Assembly: GCA_039090855.1 (NCBI GenBank)
Contig: CM077024.1
Span: 61,217,594-61,281,593 of the forward strand
Source of the DNA: Macrothele yani
Lineage: Eukaryota > Arthropoda > Arachnida > Araneae > Macrothelidae
Length of the DNA: 64,000 nucleotides
Direction of reading: 5' to 3'
In this document: positions 52,481 through 63,640 of the stretch, piece by piece
Layout: each line of letters starts with the position of its first letter
Position numbering within the stretch: the first letter of the stretch is position 1
The notes under the pieces: generated by a model
What the model saw: the letters and a program-made list of their open reading frames with translations, nothing else
Database searches by the model: none
What the model was told of the DNA's origin: nothing
Made by a program: the position numbers and the translations under genes

Positions 52481-53700
52481 CACTGAAGAGCAATTGAATT
52501 AGAGACAGCTGGCGTTATGCTAATGTGGCGCTGTGGGCGGCCCTGTAAACGGAAACGACTGGACGTAGCAGCGATCCGACAATATAAGGAGTGATGCGAC
52601 CGGAATCAGTAATAGTCGGGCGCAGTATGGGTAACACGAAGGATCTAAGCGCATTTGATTGTGGGCAGATTGTCGGGGCCCGACGAATGGAGCCCTCCAT
52701 CTCGAAAGTCGTGCAGCCACCGGGATTTTCACGAGCCACTGTATCACGGGTGCACCGTGAGTACATCAAATCCCGTAAAGCCATCCCTGCAAGGGCCAAC
52801 TGCTGTGGAGAACAGCGTGTGGATGAGCGGGGTCATCGTCGGCTACTTCGCATTGTAACAGCGGATAGACGGGCCACAGGGCAAGAGATAACTCGGCAAT
52901 TTAACGCTGGTGCACAAAAACCTGCAAGCAGACACGCCATCCCGAATCATCTCCTCGCTATGGGGTACAGAAGCCATCGTCCCACGAAGGTACCGCTGCT
53001 GACTGCACATCACAGGGTGCAAAGATTAACATGGGTGCGAGAACATCACCACTGGACCCTAGACATGTGGAAAAATGTAACCTGGACTGATGAGTCGAGA
53101 TTTAGGTTGGTACATGCTGATGGCAAGATACGAGTACGGCGCAAACAACATGAAGCGACGGATCTTTCTTGCCAGCAGGGTGCTCTTCATGCTGGTGGGG
53201 GTGGCATTCTCATCTGGGGACTATTTACGTGGACTGAAATGGGACCCCTGGTACGTGTGACATCGTCCCTAACAGGTCAACGTTACCGAAATATCCTAGA
53301 CGACCATTTGTTCCCATTTGTGCGTCTTTAACATCCCACTGGGGACCTCATGCTGCAACAAGACAATGCACAGTACCATCGCTCCCGAATTGTATCCGAA
53401 TGGTTAGATGAACACACCACCGACGTGACCTCGCTTCCTTGGCCAGCTAGGTCACCTGAACTCAATCCCATCGAGCACATCTGGGATGCCATCTAGAGAT
53501 ATGTTTGAGGCTCTGACCCCCTTCCATCAAATATTCGTGAACTCTGGGAGCTTGTTCAGGGGTCGTGGATCCCTATGGCTTCCCAACGCTTCCGGTGTCT
53601 TGTCGAGTCCATGCCGAGGCGAACCGCCGCCGTCATCAGGACGAAAGGTGGTGCTACACGTTACTAGACAGGTATCTCTAATTCAATTGTTCTTCAAGTG
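52481..53700 (+). mobile_element. Tc1-like element, unit 1, full length
   Basis: CACTGAAGAGCAATTGAATT at the left is inverted at the right (AATTCAATTGTTCTTCAAGTG), and TA flanks both ends (52479-52480, 53701-53702). It is 1.22 kb. Confidence 0.95.
52591..53670 (+). pseudogene. Tc1-like transposase, unit 1, near-intact
   Basis: Reading starts at 52591 or the ATG of MGNTKDL. It has two helix-turn-helix segments (FDCGQIVGARR; ATVSRVHREYIKS), TDESRFRLVHADGKIRV (first catalytic Asp), GGGGILIWGLFTW, LMLQQDNAQYHRS (second Asp) and SPELNPIEHIWDA (Glu). All three catalytic residues are present. One frame holds throughout but is broken by TAA at ~53329, TAG at ~53494 and TGA at ~53506. Confidence 0.93.
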
Positions 53701-53709
53701 TATATACAT

Positions 53710-53945
53710 CATGAGCACCCGGCCCTGGGATCAAACCACTCGTTATATCGTGCAAGTGTCTTGCTTATTTTGAATTTACTTTATTCTTAGAAGTGGTTTT
53801 CCCGTTGATTCTGCGATCTTAGCTACTAAATGCCTGATGAAGCTACCCGGAGGTAGCGAAAGCTAGCATCTCTTTGTTTCTAATCTTTTATACGCCTAAT
53901 AAACAGACTTCATTTTGATAGTCATCACATTACTTCTTTTTCATC
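53710..53945 (+). mobile_element. Penelope-like 3' terminus, unit 1
   Basis: Matches 62205-62450 of the Penelope-like element (CCCGGCCCTGGGATNAAACCAC, TTTACTTTATTCTTAGAAGT, TATACGCCTAATAA). It lacks coding sequence. It includes a hammerhead-like motif at 53834-53861. Confidence 0.88.
53834..53861 (+). ncRNA. Hammerhead-ribozyme-like motif, unit 1
   Basis: CTGATGA, extra A, stem II GCTACC-CGGA-GGTAGC, GAAA, then GCTAGC. The upstream TTAGC could pair with GCTAG after GAAA as stem III, leaving CTA as a possible cleavage triplet, but stem I would then be very short. Known family: hammerheads in Penelope-like retroelements. Confidence 0.5.
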
Positions 53946-53963
53946 GTTCGTATATATATATAT

Positions 53964-54190
53964 TGTATCATCATCATCATCATTGTCAACCATTATCAAT
54001 CCACTGATGGACGAAGGTTTCCCCAAGTTTCCCCCACAACGGTCTGTCTTGTGCCAGTCTCCTCCATGTCACTCCTGCATACTTTTGAATTTCATCCACC
54101 CATCTTCCATGTGGTCTTCTTCTGGGTCTTTTCCTGTCCCTTGGAATCCAATCTAAAATTTCGGCTGTATATCGATGATCTCTCCTTCTG
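53964..54190 (-). mobile_element. RTE LINE 3' end, unit 1
   Basis: Same as 56945-57171. It begins with a (TCA)n microsatellite, the reverse complement of the TGA-type tail common at RTE 3' ends. The duplication breakpoint cuts it at 54190. Confidence 0.9.
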
Positions 54191-54466
54191 TAATCACTTC
54201 ATGTAATCACTAAAACGGTCTCAAACAGCTTTCAGATCATTTCACAGATCATCCTTCCTATGAAATGGTTCAGAAGGAAGTCGGGTTCAAGTCGGGCCAG
54301 TACTTTAATCGTCACTTATAAGATTCAGGCCTTAACACCAGTTTTTCCCATAACTATTTTTCTTTGTTGAAGTTCAATTTTAGGAATTTAGAAATATGTC
54401 TTAAAACCCAGGGGTGATCACTGATGCACGCCTTGGATTAGTCAAGAACTGCTGAGAGAAATTAAC

Positions 54467-54673
54467 TACCGCCCCTGTGGCGCAGTGGTCTAACCGATGG
54501 CTTCTGAGCATTCGCCCGTGATGGGTTCGTGTTCGAATCCCGGTGAGGCATGGATGGTGTGTTTGTCTTACGGCCCTGGCTCTCTTCCTTTCCTAGAACC
54601 AGTGGCTCTAATTAGAGACAGGGGAGCCTATTGAGTGGCTCACGGTGGTCATTAAACCATCAATCGAAACAAA
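54467..54673 (+). mobile_element. SINE family 1 in duplication unit 2
   Basis: Duplicate of the 51486 SINE with the same AAATTAAC flanks. Confidence 0.92.
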
Positions 54674-54798
54674 AAATTAACAATCTTTCTGAAAACTGAG
54701 AATGGTATCACATGAGAAAGCAACTGAATAACTTATTGCAAAAAGGGCACCAACAGAAATTTGTGTAGCAAGAAAAGTAAAAATATAATATCAGTTAC

Positions 54799-54990
54799 TT
54801 GGAGGATGTCACTACAAAAGAGGAAAGATTCCTTGAATTGACTCATTACATGATTTTACGACATGACGAAAGTTACACTGATTTGTTATCATGGTGGACG
54901 TTAGATTCAAGCCAATGTCCACTGCTAGCTAGGGACACTAAAGATGTTGTCTCAATCCCTACCTTATACAAGCATCGAAATAAATCTTAG
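54799..54990 (+). pseudogene. hAT dimerisation-domain fragment, unit 2
   Basis: Duplicate of 51817-52008 with one amino-acid difference (Gly to Asp near residue 50). The frame stayed open after duplication, probably only because it is short. Confidence 0.65.
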
Positions 54991-55460
54991 AACTGCCGGG
55001 AGGATACTCGAAAAGAGAAGAACTAATTTGAATCCCTAGACAGCATTTTGTTTCTTATGACAATTTACTCAGGTGAATTTTATGCTCAAATTAGATATTT
55101 CTGCACGATAATTCCCAAATCCATCTTCTCTTCATGTTATTCAAGACTATCATTTCCCATAAACTTGCGGAATTCACATGACAAAGGAAAGTATGTCAAC
55201 TGTAGTTTTTCTGTGGTGCAGTGGACCCTCATTATACGTGGACAATGGAGCCCAAAAATGCAATGACGTAGGGTGAGCTGAAATTTATCCGAGGCTAAAT
55301 ATTTTTAAAATTGCTCTCAACCTTCTTTCGTATGGTAAAATATAATTTCAGTGAATTGTGAGTATTCCAATAGCCACCTGCTGAAATCATACTTTACCAC
55401 ATACAATGAGGCAAATATTTTTGTGTATATGCAGTGCTATATAACATCACAGCTATACTA

Positions 55461-56681
55461 CACTGAAGAGCAATTGAATTAGAGACAGTTGGCGTTATGC
55501 AAATGTGGCGCTGTGGGCGGCCCTGTAAACGGAAACGACTTGACGTAGCAGCGATCCGACAATATAAGGAGTGATGCGACCGGAATCAGAAAGAGTCGGA
55601 CGCAGTATGGGTAACACGAAGGATCTAAGCCTATTTGATTGTGGGCAGATTGTCGGGGCCCGACGAATGGACCACTCCATCTCGGAAGTCGTGCAGCCAC
55701 CGGGATTTTCACGAGCCACTGTATCACGGGTACACCGTGAGTACATCAAATCCCGTAAAACCATCCCTGCAAGGGCCAATCTGCTGTGGACAGCAGCGTG
55801 TGGATGAGCGGGGTCATCGTCGGCTAGCTCGCATTGTAACAGCGGATAGACAGGCCACAGTGCAAAAGATAACTCGGCAATTTAACGCTGGTGCACAAAA
55901 ACCTGCAAGCAGACACGCCATCCCGAATCATCTCCTCGCTATGGGGTACAGGAGCTATCGTCCCACGAAGGTACCGCTGCTGACTGCACATCACAGGGTG
56001 CAAAGATTAGCATGGGCGCGAGAACATCGCCACTGGACCCTAGACATGTGGAAAAATGTAACCTGGACTGATGAGTCGAGATTTACGTTGGTACATGCTG
56101 ATGGCAAGATACGAGTACGGCGCAAACCACATGAATCGACGGATCCTTCTTGCCAGCAGGGTGCTCTTCATGCTGGTGGGGGTGGCATTCTCATCTGGGG
56201 ACTATTTACGTGGACTGAAATGGGACCCCTGGTACGTGTGACATCGTCCCTCACAGGTCAACGTTACCGAAATATCCTGGATGACCATTTGTTCCCGTTT
56301 GTGCGTCTTTTAACATCCCACTGGGGACCTCATGCTGCAACAAGACAATGCACAGTACCATCGCTCCCGAATTGTATCCGAATGGTTAGATGAACACACC
56401 ACCGACGTGACCTCGCTTCCTTGGCCAGCTAGGTCACCTGAACTCAATCCCATCGAGCACATCTGGGAGGCCATCAAGAGATATGTTTGAGGCTCTGACC
56501 CCCTTCCATCAAATATTCGTGAACTCTGGGAGCTTGTTCAGGGGTCGTGGATCCCTATGGCTTCCCAACGCTTCCGGTGTCTTGTCGAGTCCATGCCGAG
56601 ACGAACCGCCGCCGTCATCAGGACGAAAGGTGGTGCTACACGTTACCAGACAGGTATCTCTAATTCAATTGTTCTTCAGTG
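55461..56681 (+). mobile_element. Tc1-like element, unit 2, full length
   Basis: Duplicate of 52481-53700 with the same terminal repeats and TA flanks. Confidence 0.95.
55571..56650 (+). pseudogene. Tc1-like transposase, unit 2
   Basis: Same protein as unit 1. It shares the TGA after RYV (~56488), but the TAG of unit 1 is AAG here (EAIKRYV). It has two private frameshifts: an added T near 55780 (AATCTGCTG) and an added T in the CTTTTAAC run near 56307. Catalytic words TDESRF, QQDNAQYH and NPIEHIW are all present at DNA level. Confidence 0.92.
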
Positions 56682-56689
56682 TATATACA

Positions 56690-56925
56690 TCACGAGCAGC
56701 CGGCCCTGGGATCAAACCACTCGTTATATCGTGCAAGTGTCTTGCTTATTTTGAATTTACTTTATTCTTAGAAGTGGTTTTCCCGTTGATTCTGCGATCT
56801 TAGCTACTAAATGCCTGATGAAGCTACCCGGAGGTAGCGAAAGCTAGCATCTCTTTGTTTCTAATCATTTATACGCCTAATAAACAGACTTCATTTTGAT
56901 AGTCATCACATTACTGCTTTTTCAA
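56690..56925 (+). mobile_element. Penelope-like 3' terminus, unit 2, with hammerhead-like motif
   Basis: Duplicate of 53710-53945. The hammerhead-like core lies at 56815-56842 (CTGATGA ... GCTACC-CGGA-GGTAGC-GAAA) and is unchanged from unit 1. Confidence 0.88.
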
Positions 56926-57278
56926 CGTTCGTATATATATATATTGTATCATCATCATCATCATTGTCAACCATTATCAATCCACTGATGGACGAAGGTT
57001 TCCCCAAGTTTCCCCCACAACGGTCTGTCTTGTGCCAGTCTCCTCCATGTCACTCCTGCATACTTTTGAATTTCATCCACCCATCTTCCATGTGGTCTTC
57101 TTCTGGGTCTTTTCCTGTCCCTTGGAATCCAATCTAAAATTTCGGCTGTATATCGATGATCTCTCCTTCTGGCAGTATGTCCAGCCCATTGCCATTTCAG
57201 GGATTTAACTCTGATCATGATGTCTTCCACTCCTGTCATTTTTCGGATCCACGAGTTCCTCTTCTTATCTTCTCCTGT

Positions 57279-57307
57279 GTGCATGCTGGATTACACCCAG
57301 CATGCAC
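57279..57307. repeat. Palindrome, 11-bp arms, in RTE
   Basis: GTGCATGCTGG (57279-57289) faces CCAGCATGCAC (57297-57307). It falls at the junction of two RTE coding blocks. Confidence 0.85.
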
Positions 57308-58312
57308 CTCTCCATGCCTCTTTGAGTTGTCTGCAGCCTTTGTATGTCTCTTTTAGTTAAGGTCCACGTCTCTGCACCATACGTAAGCACTGGAAGGATG
57401 CATTGATCAAACACTTTTCTTTTAAGACATAATGGCATATTGCTCTTGAAAATTATGCTGTTTCTTCCAAACGCTCTCCAGGCAAGCTTTGTACGCCGAT
57501 TAATTTCTTCATCAATGTGACCCTCACTTGATATCTGCTGTCCAAGATAAACGTACATGCCTGTTACCTCCAGCTTTTCTTAATCAATCAATAAATCTTC
57601 ATTTCTGGTAAAAGCATTGAACATCGCTTTTGTCTTCTGAAAGTTCATTTTTAATCCTACTTCTTTACTCTTGTCAGCAAGTTCCTGGATCATACTCTGC
57701 AGCTCTGATGGGGGTAGTTGCAAAATTGACAACGTCATCAGCAAAACGAAGGTAGGTTAGATAATCTCCTTTAATCTTTATCCCCTGGTTTTCCCAGCTC
57801 AGCGACTGAAAGACACCCTCCAATGTAGCATTAAAGAGCTTCGGAGATATGGTGTCACCTTGTCTCACTCCCTTTCCAATTTCTATGTGTGTTGTATTTT
57901 CAAACAGCCGAATCTTTGCACTTGCATTTTCATAGATGTTATTAATATAATTAATGTATGCATCTTCAATACTGCAGGATTTCAGAGCCATTGTAACTGC
58001 TGATGGTTTCACCGAATCAAAGGCTTTTTCATAATCGATAAAAGCCATGCACAATGGAAGTTCATATTTCCTCGCTCTTTCAATTAGTTCTCTCAGTACG
58101 TGGATATGATCTATTGTGCTGTAGCCACTCCTGAATCTAGCTTGTTCTCTCGGTTGAGCCATGTCCAGTGTTACCTTCAAGCGGTGTAAAACAACTTTAG
58201 TAAAGATTTTATGAACCACTTATAGGAGGCTGATAGGTCTGTAGTTCCCGAGATCCTCAATGTCACCTTTTTTATGTAGCTGGATCATTGTAGCGGTGTT
58301 CCAATCCTCAGG

Positions 58313-58552
58313 GCCTCCCCGGTGGCGCAGTGGTCTAAGCGATGGCCTCTGATCATTCGTCAGAAAGGGTGGCCTCTGATCATTCGTCCGAAAGGGGTGG
58401 CCTCTGATCATTCGTCCGAATCCCGGTGAGGCATGGATATTGTGCTTGTCTTACGGCACTGGTTCTCTTCCTTCCCTTGGAACCAGTGACCCTAAATTAG
58501 GGACATGAGACTGCTTATTGCCCATTAAGTTGCTCCCGGTGGTCGTTAAACC
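58313..58552 (+). mobile_element. SINE family 1 with triplicated head segment
   Basis: Flanked by TCCTCAGG on both sides (58305-58312 and 58553-58560), so it is a true insertion in the RTE. A ~28-bp piece (GGCCTCTGATCATTCGTCCG plus AAAGGGGT) occurs three times between the A and B boxes. The B-box region is reduced to GTCCGAATCCCGG. There is no A-tail. Confidence 0.94.
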
Positions 58553-59764
58553 TCCTCAGGAATCTTCCCTTCATTAAGGCATCGAGTAAAAATTTGGGCG
58601 AGTACTGTTTCGATTTCTCCACTTGCTTCTTGTATGATGTCTACAGTAATTCTATCTTCTTCTGGAGCTTTTTCCAGCTTCATGTTCTTGATTGCATGTG
58701 CAACTTCAGCTGGGAGGACTGGAGGAACTGTGGTACTGGTACCTTTCATGATGTCTGGAGTACATGTATCATCCATTTTATATAATTTGGAGTAGAAATC
58801 TTTCACTCTTGTCAAAATTTCGCCTCTATTTCTTGTTACAGAACCATCTTCTTTTCTCAGTGCCATAATCTGTTTTCTTCCCTTACTGAGATGTCCCTTT
58901 GCTATCTTTAGGCTTTGGTTGTTTTCAATTGCTTTCCTCACTAGTTCACAGTTGAATTTCTTACGTCTTCAGTGATACCTTTTCTTACTGTCTTGCATGG
59001 CTCTATATATTCCACTTTGGAAGTCACATAATCTTTAGTTGTCCTCATCTCTCTTCTTTTTGCATCAACATTTTGGTTTTTCCTGATAATTTGTTCACAT
59101 GCAACTTGTTCTTAGATCCAGCTAATTTTGTTGCTGTTTCCATTAGTGCTTTGGTTACTTTTCTGTTAACTTCAGAAATATCCACTTCTTCCGATTATGC
59201 CTTCTAAAGCAGAGAATCTGTTCTTCAGTTCCAACTTGAAGGTATTATGGTGTTTTTTAAGGTTGGTTATGTTAAGACATTTTGTTTGTCTTATGGGCTT
59301 GCCACGTTCAAGTTTAGTGTTGAGGTGCATCTTACATCTCCCCAATCTATAGTCACTACCTATGTTGAACATGTTTAGCACACTGCAGTCTTCTATGACG
59401 AATTTTTTGTTACACATAATAAAATCAATTTCACTTGTCGTCCCATTTGGATGTCTCCATGTCCATTTCCTGTGTGGCTTTTTCTTGAAAAACGAGTTCA
59501 AGATGAAAAACCCTTCTGCCTCTGTAAACTCAACGAGAGTATTTCCACGCTGGTTTCTGTTGCCGTGACCGAATTTACCAACTGAAGTTTCATTCTGTTG
59601 CCGTTGCCCTATTTTTGCATTGAAATCTCCCATACTTATCTTCAAGTGCTGCTTACCTTTATTATTTAGATGACGAATTTCCTCATAAAATTCTTCAATT
59701 TTTCTTCAGGATGACTTGTGGTGGGTGCATAAGTTTGAATTATCTGAGCCTGGTGTCTTTTCGA

Positions 59765-59983
59765 GAGTTAGCCAGCGATAAGGTATGTCCTGGATGCTCC
59801 ACAGTACGCCATCTTTGTTCAGCTGTCGTATAATTTGCGCCACGTCCAATGATAGTTTGCCCAGCGATTGTAGCGAATGCCACGGAGCCGATTTTTTAAC
59901 TTTGGGAAAAGAACAAATTCGGGTGGACTGAAATCAGGGTTGTGTGGTGGATGGGATCATGTTTCCCAGCCATATTACGACAA
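59765..59983 (-). pseudogene. mariner fragment, same family as 41251-42938
   Basis: Nearly identical to 41365-41585 (GCCAGCGATAAGGTATGTCC, CACGGAGCCGATTTTTTAAC). It encodes the C-terminal part around NPDFSPPEF and LRGIRYES. It lies between the truncated RTE and the Penelope element. Confidence 0.93.
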
Positions 59984-59984
59984 A

Positions 59985-62190
59985 AAAGAGGAGTGTCACC
60001 TGCATTTCTTAAGCACTTGTAAGTCACTGGGTTTCATCCCAAAATTCCTCCGCTTCAGATCCACAGTGAATGATAATAGGTTCCTCAGAAAAAAGTCCAT
60101 ACTTCAAATACAAACGCTCAACCACCTTATAGGCACGAAAAGGATCAGTATCATGGCCCTAGAGTGCCGTGTATTCCGCCTCTACAGAAACTTGGAGAGG
60201 TGGTAACACACCTTGAGTTCGACGCGCTTTTTCACAGAGTGGATATGCTTTCAAGACGCTAATACCGCTCCCGAACTGCGAAGCACCAAGGCAAGCTGGC
60301 CCACCTCAGAGATGAACTAGGCCTTCCGTGGCACCCCCAGAGCTCCCCGTAGACAATGTCTCTTCCCGGACTTTATCACCCAAAGAGATGAAAATACTAC
60401 AAAAACGCCCACAATTTGCATTTGATGAGCCAGTCAAACTTAAGGCCGTTATTCCCACCATTGTAGGCGTTCTTCAGAAGGTTTCGCTCCAAGAAAGGAA
60501 CCAGATTAGACTCAGATGTGCTGACAGACCAACTCGTTCCATAAAGCAACACCGATTCGGTAATACCAAAATCTGTCACCAACTTCAAGAAAGACCACTC
60601 CTTCATCTTCACCCTCACAGACAAGTCCGGGCAATTGCAGTAATGGACGAGTCCGACAACCACCGGAAACTTGTGAAGTTCATCACCCAGTCTGATTCCA
60701 TCCTGCAGACAGTAAACCCGTTTAACAGGTGGGTTGCCATGATTAAGTGAGCAGCAGGAATGAAAGGGCTACCTGACGTACTTAGAAGAGGGGCCAAGAT
60801 CCCACCGGGACCAAAGGCACCTCACCTTTTTTGATCGCCTTGAACATCACAAGCCCGGCAACCCAGCCAGACCTATTTACAGCAGGAAACGCGCCCCTTC
60901 AGCAAATTTGGAGAAAACCTTCTCGTCTTTCTTACAGCCTTTCCTACCGCCAGCGAAAAGGGTCTTACTCGCTTCAGCGGACTTTATTTCCAGACTGAGG
61001 TCCACGTCCGTGTCACCAGGTAACATCATTTGAAGTTTTGACATCGAGTCTTTATACTCTTCAGTGCAGGTGCATGAAGCTACCACAAACCTGAAGCGCT
61101 CTGTAACTGAGTCGAACCTGTTACCTTCGGAAACTGTTAAGGCTATTTCAAAACTACTGGACGCAGTCACGAATTCAAATTTCTTCAGCTTCCGATCCAG
61201 GATTTGCAAACAAAACAAAGGGGTACCTATGGGGTCCTCGATGTCTGCCATCCTTGCTGAAGCAGTCCTCCGGCCTTTAGAAAATGACCTCTTTCAATTG
61301 TCTGCACGGGTACCTCAAATCTGGTTGAGATACGCTGACGATATCTTATTTGTTTGGCAGCATGGTGAAGCCAGCCTACGTGATTTTCTCGCATGAATGA
61401 ACGTTGCTCACCCGGACATTAAATTCACAGCTGAATATGAATCCGCCGGTGCATTGCCTTTTCTGGATGTACATGTAAGAAGATTACCCTCTGAAGCACT
61501 TAGCACAGAGGTTTACTACAAACCCACCCACGTGGACAACCCCATACTTCCTGACTCAGCAGGCCCGGCCCCAAGCAAACACGCGCTTTTCAGGTACCGA
61601 GCGAAGCAAGCCTTAGAACTCTCATCTAACAAAGACACATGCGAGGAGGAGATCCGTAGCCTTAGAGACCTAGCGGAGGGATACGACATGCTCAGAATCG
61701 ACCAAATACAGTAGTCAGAGAAGCAGCAACAACTGCACGCGCGCAGCCTCTGGCCAACCTTACTGCATAGACCGCACAATTTGTTGGTTCGATTCCTTAC
61801 ATATCTAGGCTAACATACTTCTGACAAAATACTCTCCGAAGACTGGGTTACCAGCGCGCATCACCTTCTAAACTATCTGACGCCGGGGTCTATGCTTTTC
61901 CTTTGGATTACCCTGACGCATCCGTTACGTTCTACATCGGGATGACAAAGAGGTCGATACAGATTCTGATTTCTGAGCACCGAAGGGACGTTAAAGCTGG
62001 AAAACTTACAACCGCCCTAGCCCGTGATTTTGCAACTGAGGGGGAAGTACCGAGATGGAGAGACGTTAAGAAACTAGCACCTTACGATAGCGCAGGAGCT
62101 CCGCGAAACCATTGAGATCATCACGCGACGGAATGTGTGCAACAAGGACGTAACGACGAGCCTTCCTTTGATATGACACCGTCTTCTTGA
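59985..62190 (+). pseudogene. Penelope-like reverse transcriptase/GIY-YIG endonuclease, broken
   Basis: N-terminal region at 59985-60750 in several frames (CHLHFLSTCKSLGFIPKFLR). Reverse transcriptase: FDIESLYSSV at ~61040 (motif A), NKGVPMGSSMSAILAEAVL at ~61215 (motif B), RYADDILFVW at ~61330 (motif C, YADD). A TGA at ~61394 interrupts IKFTAEYE...LPFLDVHV and YYKPTHVD. The GIY-YIG domain at 61870-62115 has FYIGMTKRSI and ISEHRRDVKAG; in a shifted frame RETIEIITRRN carries the metal-binding Glu. Penelope enzymes combine telomerase-like reverse transcriptase with this nuclease. Confidence 0.92.
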
Positions 62191-62322
62191 TGTTCCACGG
62201 GAACTCCCGGCCCTGGGATGAAACCACTTGTTACATCGTGCAAGTGTCTTGCTTATTTTGAATTTACTTTATTCTTAGAAGTGGTTTTTCCGTTGATTCT
62301 GCGATCTTAGCTAAATAAATGC

Positions 62323-62348
62323 CTGATGAAGCTACCCGGAGGTAGCGG
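62323..62348 (+). ncRNA. Hammerhead-like motif with mutated core
   Basis: CTGATGA and stem II GCTACC-CGGA-GGTAGC are as at 53834, but the GAAA box is GGAA. That changes an essential core A, so this copy should be inactive if the family is a ribozyme. Confidence 0.5.
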
Positions 62349-62460
62349 AAGCTAGCATCTCTTTGTTTCTCATCATTTATACGCCTAATAAGCGGAGTTC
62401 ATTTTTATCGTCTTCTCATTACTTTGGAGTACAGAAACCCGCTTTTTCATCGTTCGAATA

Positions 62461-63426
62461 CATATATAAAACAAAGTATGTTTGCTTTCGTTTCCACTTA
62501 ACCAGGATATTTTGCCACCAACTGTTGCTGTGTTCAGTTTCTTATGCTTTTGCACCAAACAAGTATTTAGTCAATGTGGACCCAAGTTTTTGAAGTTTTC
62601 TTTTCTTCATCCCTTGATGAACTAAAAGGATCTTCCAATAAGAAGTCCACTTTGTTCATTATATACTTACACGTGCGAACTTCACAGCTTATTTACACAA
62701 ACGAAAAGCAGCCGCTCAGTGGCTAACGACGCAAAAGCGACAAGCCCCCAAAGACAGTTTTACGAATGCACTGTTCAGCGCGTATCTGCTCATGTATTAC
62801 AGTTCTCCAAAGCTTCGCTGACGCGAAGAGTTGACATGAGTCACCTGTCCCTCCAACGCGACATTCAGTGCGCTCTAGTCAACGGATATAAAAGGCTGTA
62901 ATGTGTTACCCAGTTATTCAACTACTCTAGTGGCTCAGATTGCATTCAGAAAATCTGGAAACTGGTAACTAACACGAATTTTCTTTCGGAACTTTTCCAA
63001 TTAAAACAAAAACAATTTTCTTTTTTCTCCTTTTCATGTGGGGCTTATCTCTGGATGCCCATTATAACCCAAGGCGACTGCTAAAATGACTACATGAGAG
63101 CTAATATAACTAAGGTTTAACTTAGACCATGATACAGGAAATGGCAACCTTAATAATGGCTTTATTAGATTTTGAAATGGACGACTTTTTTTGGCGTAAC
63201 TAATGTTCCTTTTCTTACATTTATAATGTTCATTTTAACATCTAATCCCTGGCTAGTACGTTTTATTATAAGCGGAGGAGCCGCCCTGCCAATTATTTAA
63301 AGACCTGTAGATATGGGTTTTAAAAGAATGTTTAAGACCTTCATACAAATAAGAAATATAGCACTATAGATCAAATCGAGGTCTCAACATTTATATTCAT
63401 TTGCCACAGAAGAAAAAGGAGCTCTG
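62461..63426. other. No recognisable feature
   Basis: AT-rich. A 60-codon frame at 62719-62901 lies in somewhat GC-richer sequence but has no domain I recognise. Confidence 0.5.
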
Positions 63427-63640
63427 TCATTCTAGTGATCAGTGATTCATTCCGTCATTCTAGTGATCATGCATTATTTCATTCCTTTCTTTCATTCATT
63501 GATTCTTTTTATTCTTTTCATTCATTCTGTCATTTTAGTGATCAGTGATTCATTCTGTCATTTTAGTGATCAGTGATTCATTCTGTCATTTTAGTGATCA
63601 GTGATTCATTCTGTCATTCTAGTGATCATGCATTCTTTCC
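63427..63640. repeat. 28-bp minisatellite
   Basis: Unit CTGTCATTTTAGTGATCAGT plus GATTCATT. It has three clean tandem copies (~63528-63611), with variant units and ATTCATT-rich spacers to the left. Confidence 0.9.

Larger units (their letters stand above)
51215..54190 (+). repeat. Tandem segmental duplication, unit 1 (2,981-bp offset)
   Basis: The sequence from ACTTCATGTAATCACTAAAA to GATCTCTCCTTCTG recurs at 54196-57171 with a constant offset of 2,981 apart from small indels. Both units hold the same series: SINE, hAT fragment, Tc1 element, Penelope 3' end, RTE 3' end. Five bases (TAATC) separate them. Unit 2 continues into the complete RTE, so unit 1 is the derived copy at that edge. Confidence 0.97.
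54196..57171 (+). repeat. Tandem segmental duplication, unit 2
   Basis: Second copy of 51215-54190, with scattered substitutions and indels. It runs uninterrupted into the RTE LINE on its right, which marks it as the original context. Confidence 0.97.
56967..59645 (-). pseudogene. RTE endonuclease/reverse transcriptase, broken
   Basis: 59172-59645: endonuclease part with MGDFNAKIG, TWRHPNGTTSEIDFIM and GSDYRLGR. 58546-58941: linker, ending CLNEGKIPEE. 57674-58411 (after the SINE): reverse transcriptase with [40 protein letters not shown] (motif A), GVRQGDTISPKLF (motif B) and LRFADDVV (motif C, FADD). 57265-57558: YLGQQISSEGHIDEEINRR and LTYGAETWTLTKRD. 56967-57284: WAGHTARRRDHRYTAEILDW. Catalytic residues are present, but stops and frameshifts separate the blocks. 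Confidence 0.92.
56945..59758 (-). mobile_element. RTE-clade LINE, 5'-truncated, with nested SINE
   Basis: Minus strand: endonuclease C-terminal part, reverse transcriptase and C-terminal domain, and a (TGA)n-type 3' end. The 5' end stops at ~59758 against a mariner fragment, as in typical target-primed truncation. A SINE (58313-58552) interrupts the linker before the reverse transcriptase. Confidence 0.92.
59985..62460 (+). mobile_element. Penelope-like element (reverse transcriptase plus GIY-YIG)
   Basis: Plus-strand coding in pieces, a 3' non-coding tail shared with 53710 and 56690, and a degraded hammerhead-like motif at 62323-62348. The 5' end starts abruptly in the mariner fragment, and no 5' pseudo-LTR was seen. 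Confidence 0.9.

Noticed and set aside
62719..62901. Small host gene
   Set aside because: Only 60 codons, no domain, no splice or promoter evidence.
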